NCBI RefSeq assembly: GCF_900100795.1
Contig: NZ_FNCO01000015.1
Location: 1-64,000 of the forward strand
Reading direction: 5' to 3'
From: Pseudomonas abietaniphila
GTDB lineage: Bacteria; Pseudomonadota; Gammaproteobacteria; Pseudomonadales; Pseudomonadaceae
Length of the DNA: 64,000 nucleotides
The first letter of the stretch is position 1. The number at the start of each line of letters is the position of its first letter. The notes under the pieces are model-generated. The model made no database searches and was not told the origin of the DNA. It saw nothing but the letters and a program-made list of their open reading frames with translations. Shown one piece after another: positions 63,742 through 64,000 of this stretch. The position numbers and the translations under genes were made by a program.

Positions 63742-64000
63742 ATGTCATACGGATTTGAAAAGCCGCTTTTTTGGGTGGCCAGTAGCAGAAAGGATCTCAG
63801 CAGCATGCCCTCGGTTGTGCAAGACACGTTCGGATATGCCTTGTACCTCGCGCAAACGGGTGGCAAACATTCGGAAACCAAACCACTTAAAGGTTTTGGC
63901 CATGCCGGTGTTCTGGAGATTGTCGAGGACTTTCATGGGAACACCTATCGCGCCATCTACACAGTGCGTTTCGGCGATGCGGTCTACGTACTTCACTGCT
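63742..64000 (+). CDS. HigB/RelE-like toxin, partial at window end
   Basis: The first 86 residues of a frame that runs off the window, starting MSYGFEKPLFWVASSRKDL. The KPLKGFGHAGVLEIVEDFHGNTYRAIYTVRFGDAVYVLHC stretch is the typical core of phage-derived Gp49/HigB RelE-family toxins (each half shown in part). The antitoxin gene should follow immediately to the right, as in higBA order. Frames on the other strand here are shadows. Confidence 0.82.
   Translation, partial: MSYGFEKPLFWVASSRKDLSSMPSVVQDTFGYALYLAQTGGKHSETKPLKGFGHAGVLEIVEDFHGNTYRAIYTVRFGDAVYVLHC

Overview
The window looks like a chromosomal segment of a Pseudomonas species of the fluorescens/syringae type. The evidence is the high GC content, the codon use, REP/REPIN-type intergenic palindromes (arms like GTGGGAGCGAGC..GCTCGCGAA), and a gene set typical of soil- and plant-associated pseudomonads (tcuABC, hydantoin-type permease, CysI with a DUF934 partner, KaiC-like ATPase, many hybrid kinases). 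No rRNA, tRNA, phage, integrase, IS element or CRISPR array is visible. The assignment is inferred from gene content; no database was consulted.

Layout. 1-821: three near-identical head-to-tail copies of a ~170 bp element with ~43 bp inverted arms; a single arm recurs near 20.96 kb. 822-4777: tcuABC (tricarballylate/citrate oxidation and uptake), convergent with a PLP-dependent threonine/serine dehydratase. 6.6-11.6 kb: a mixed set (unknown protein, GNAT, TauE/SafE permease, cupin, trans-aconitate methyltransferase, Cys-rich unknown, GH3 hydrolase). 11.8-22.8 kb: a metal-flavoured region with a Sco/cytochrome c fusion and a large secreted multicopper oxidase in one operon, a glycine-rich secreted protein with DDHG repeats, an MntH transporter, and a Sco/PCuAC/DUF2946 copper group. 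23.0-25.4 kb: a translationally coupled acyl-CoA dehydrogenase-like, PIG-L deacetylase and NodS-like methyltransferase trio; a GT2 gene lies 3.5 kb upstream of it.

25.5-33.6 kb: KGG stress protein, a 58-codon acidic protein and ClpP-like hydrolase, aldo/keto reductase, an NCS1 permease with a hydantoin-racemase-like enzyme, then a cobalamin riboswitch controlling a complete ABC importer. 33.6-41.3 kb: UvrD-like helicase, pirin, DUF2970, orphan periplasmic binding protein, a 38-residue membrane protein, and cysI-DUF934. 41.5-50.3 kb: SohB, then a run of histidine phosphatase, SCP2, APH-type kinase and SDR, a Gfo/Idh oxidoreductase, a TSUP permease, NudC and a dienoyl-CoA isomerase.

50.5-62.8 kb is a signalling island: a double-domain KaiC-like ATPase coupled by overlap to a hybrid kinase, a lone receiver, a REC-histidine kinase, CheB and CheR domains, a 1165-residue CHASE3-GAF kinase with three receivers, another lone receiver, and a glycosyltransferase overlapping it. 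The window ends with cobF and the beginning of a HigB/RelE-like toxin with its own promoter and palindromic operator.
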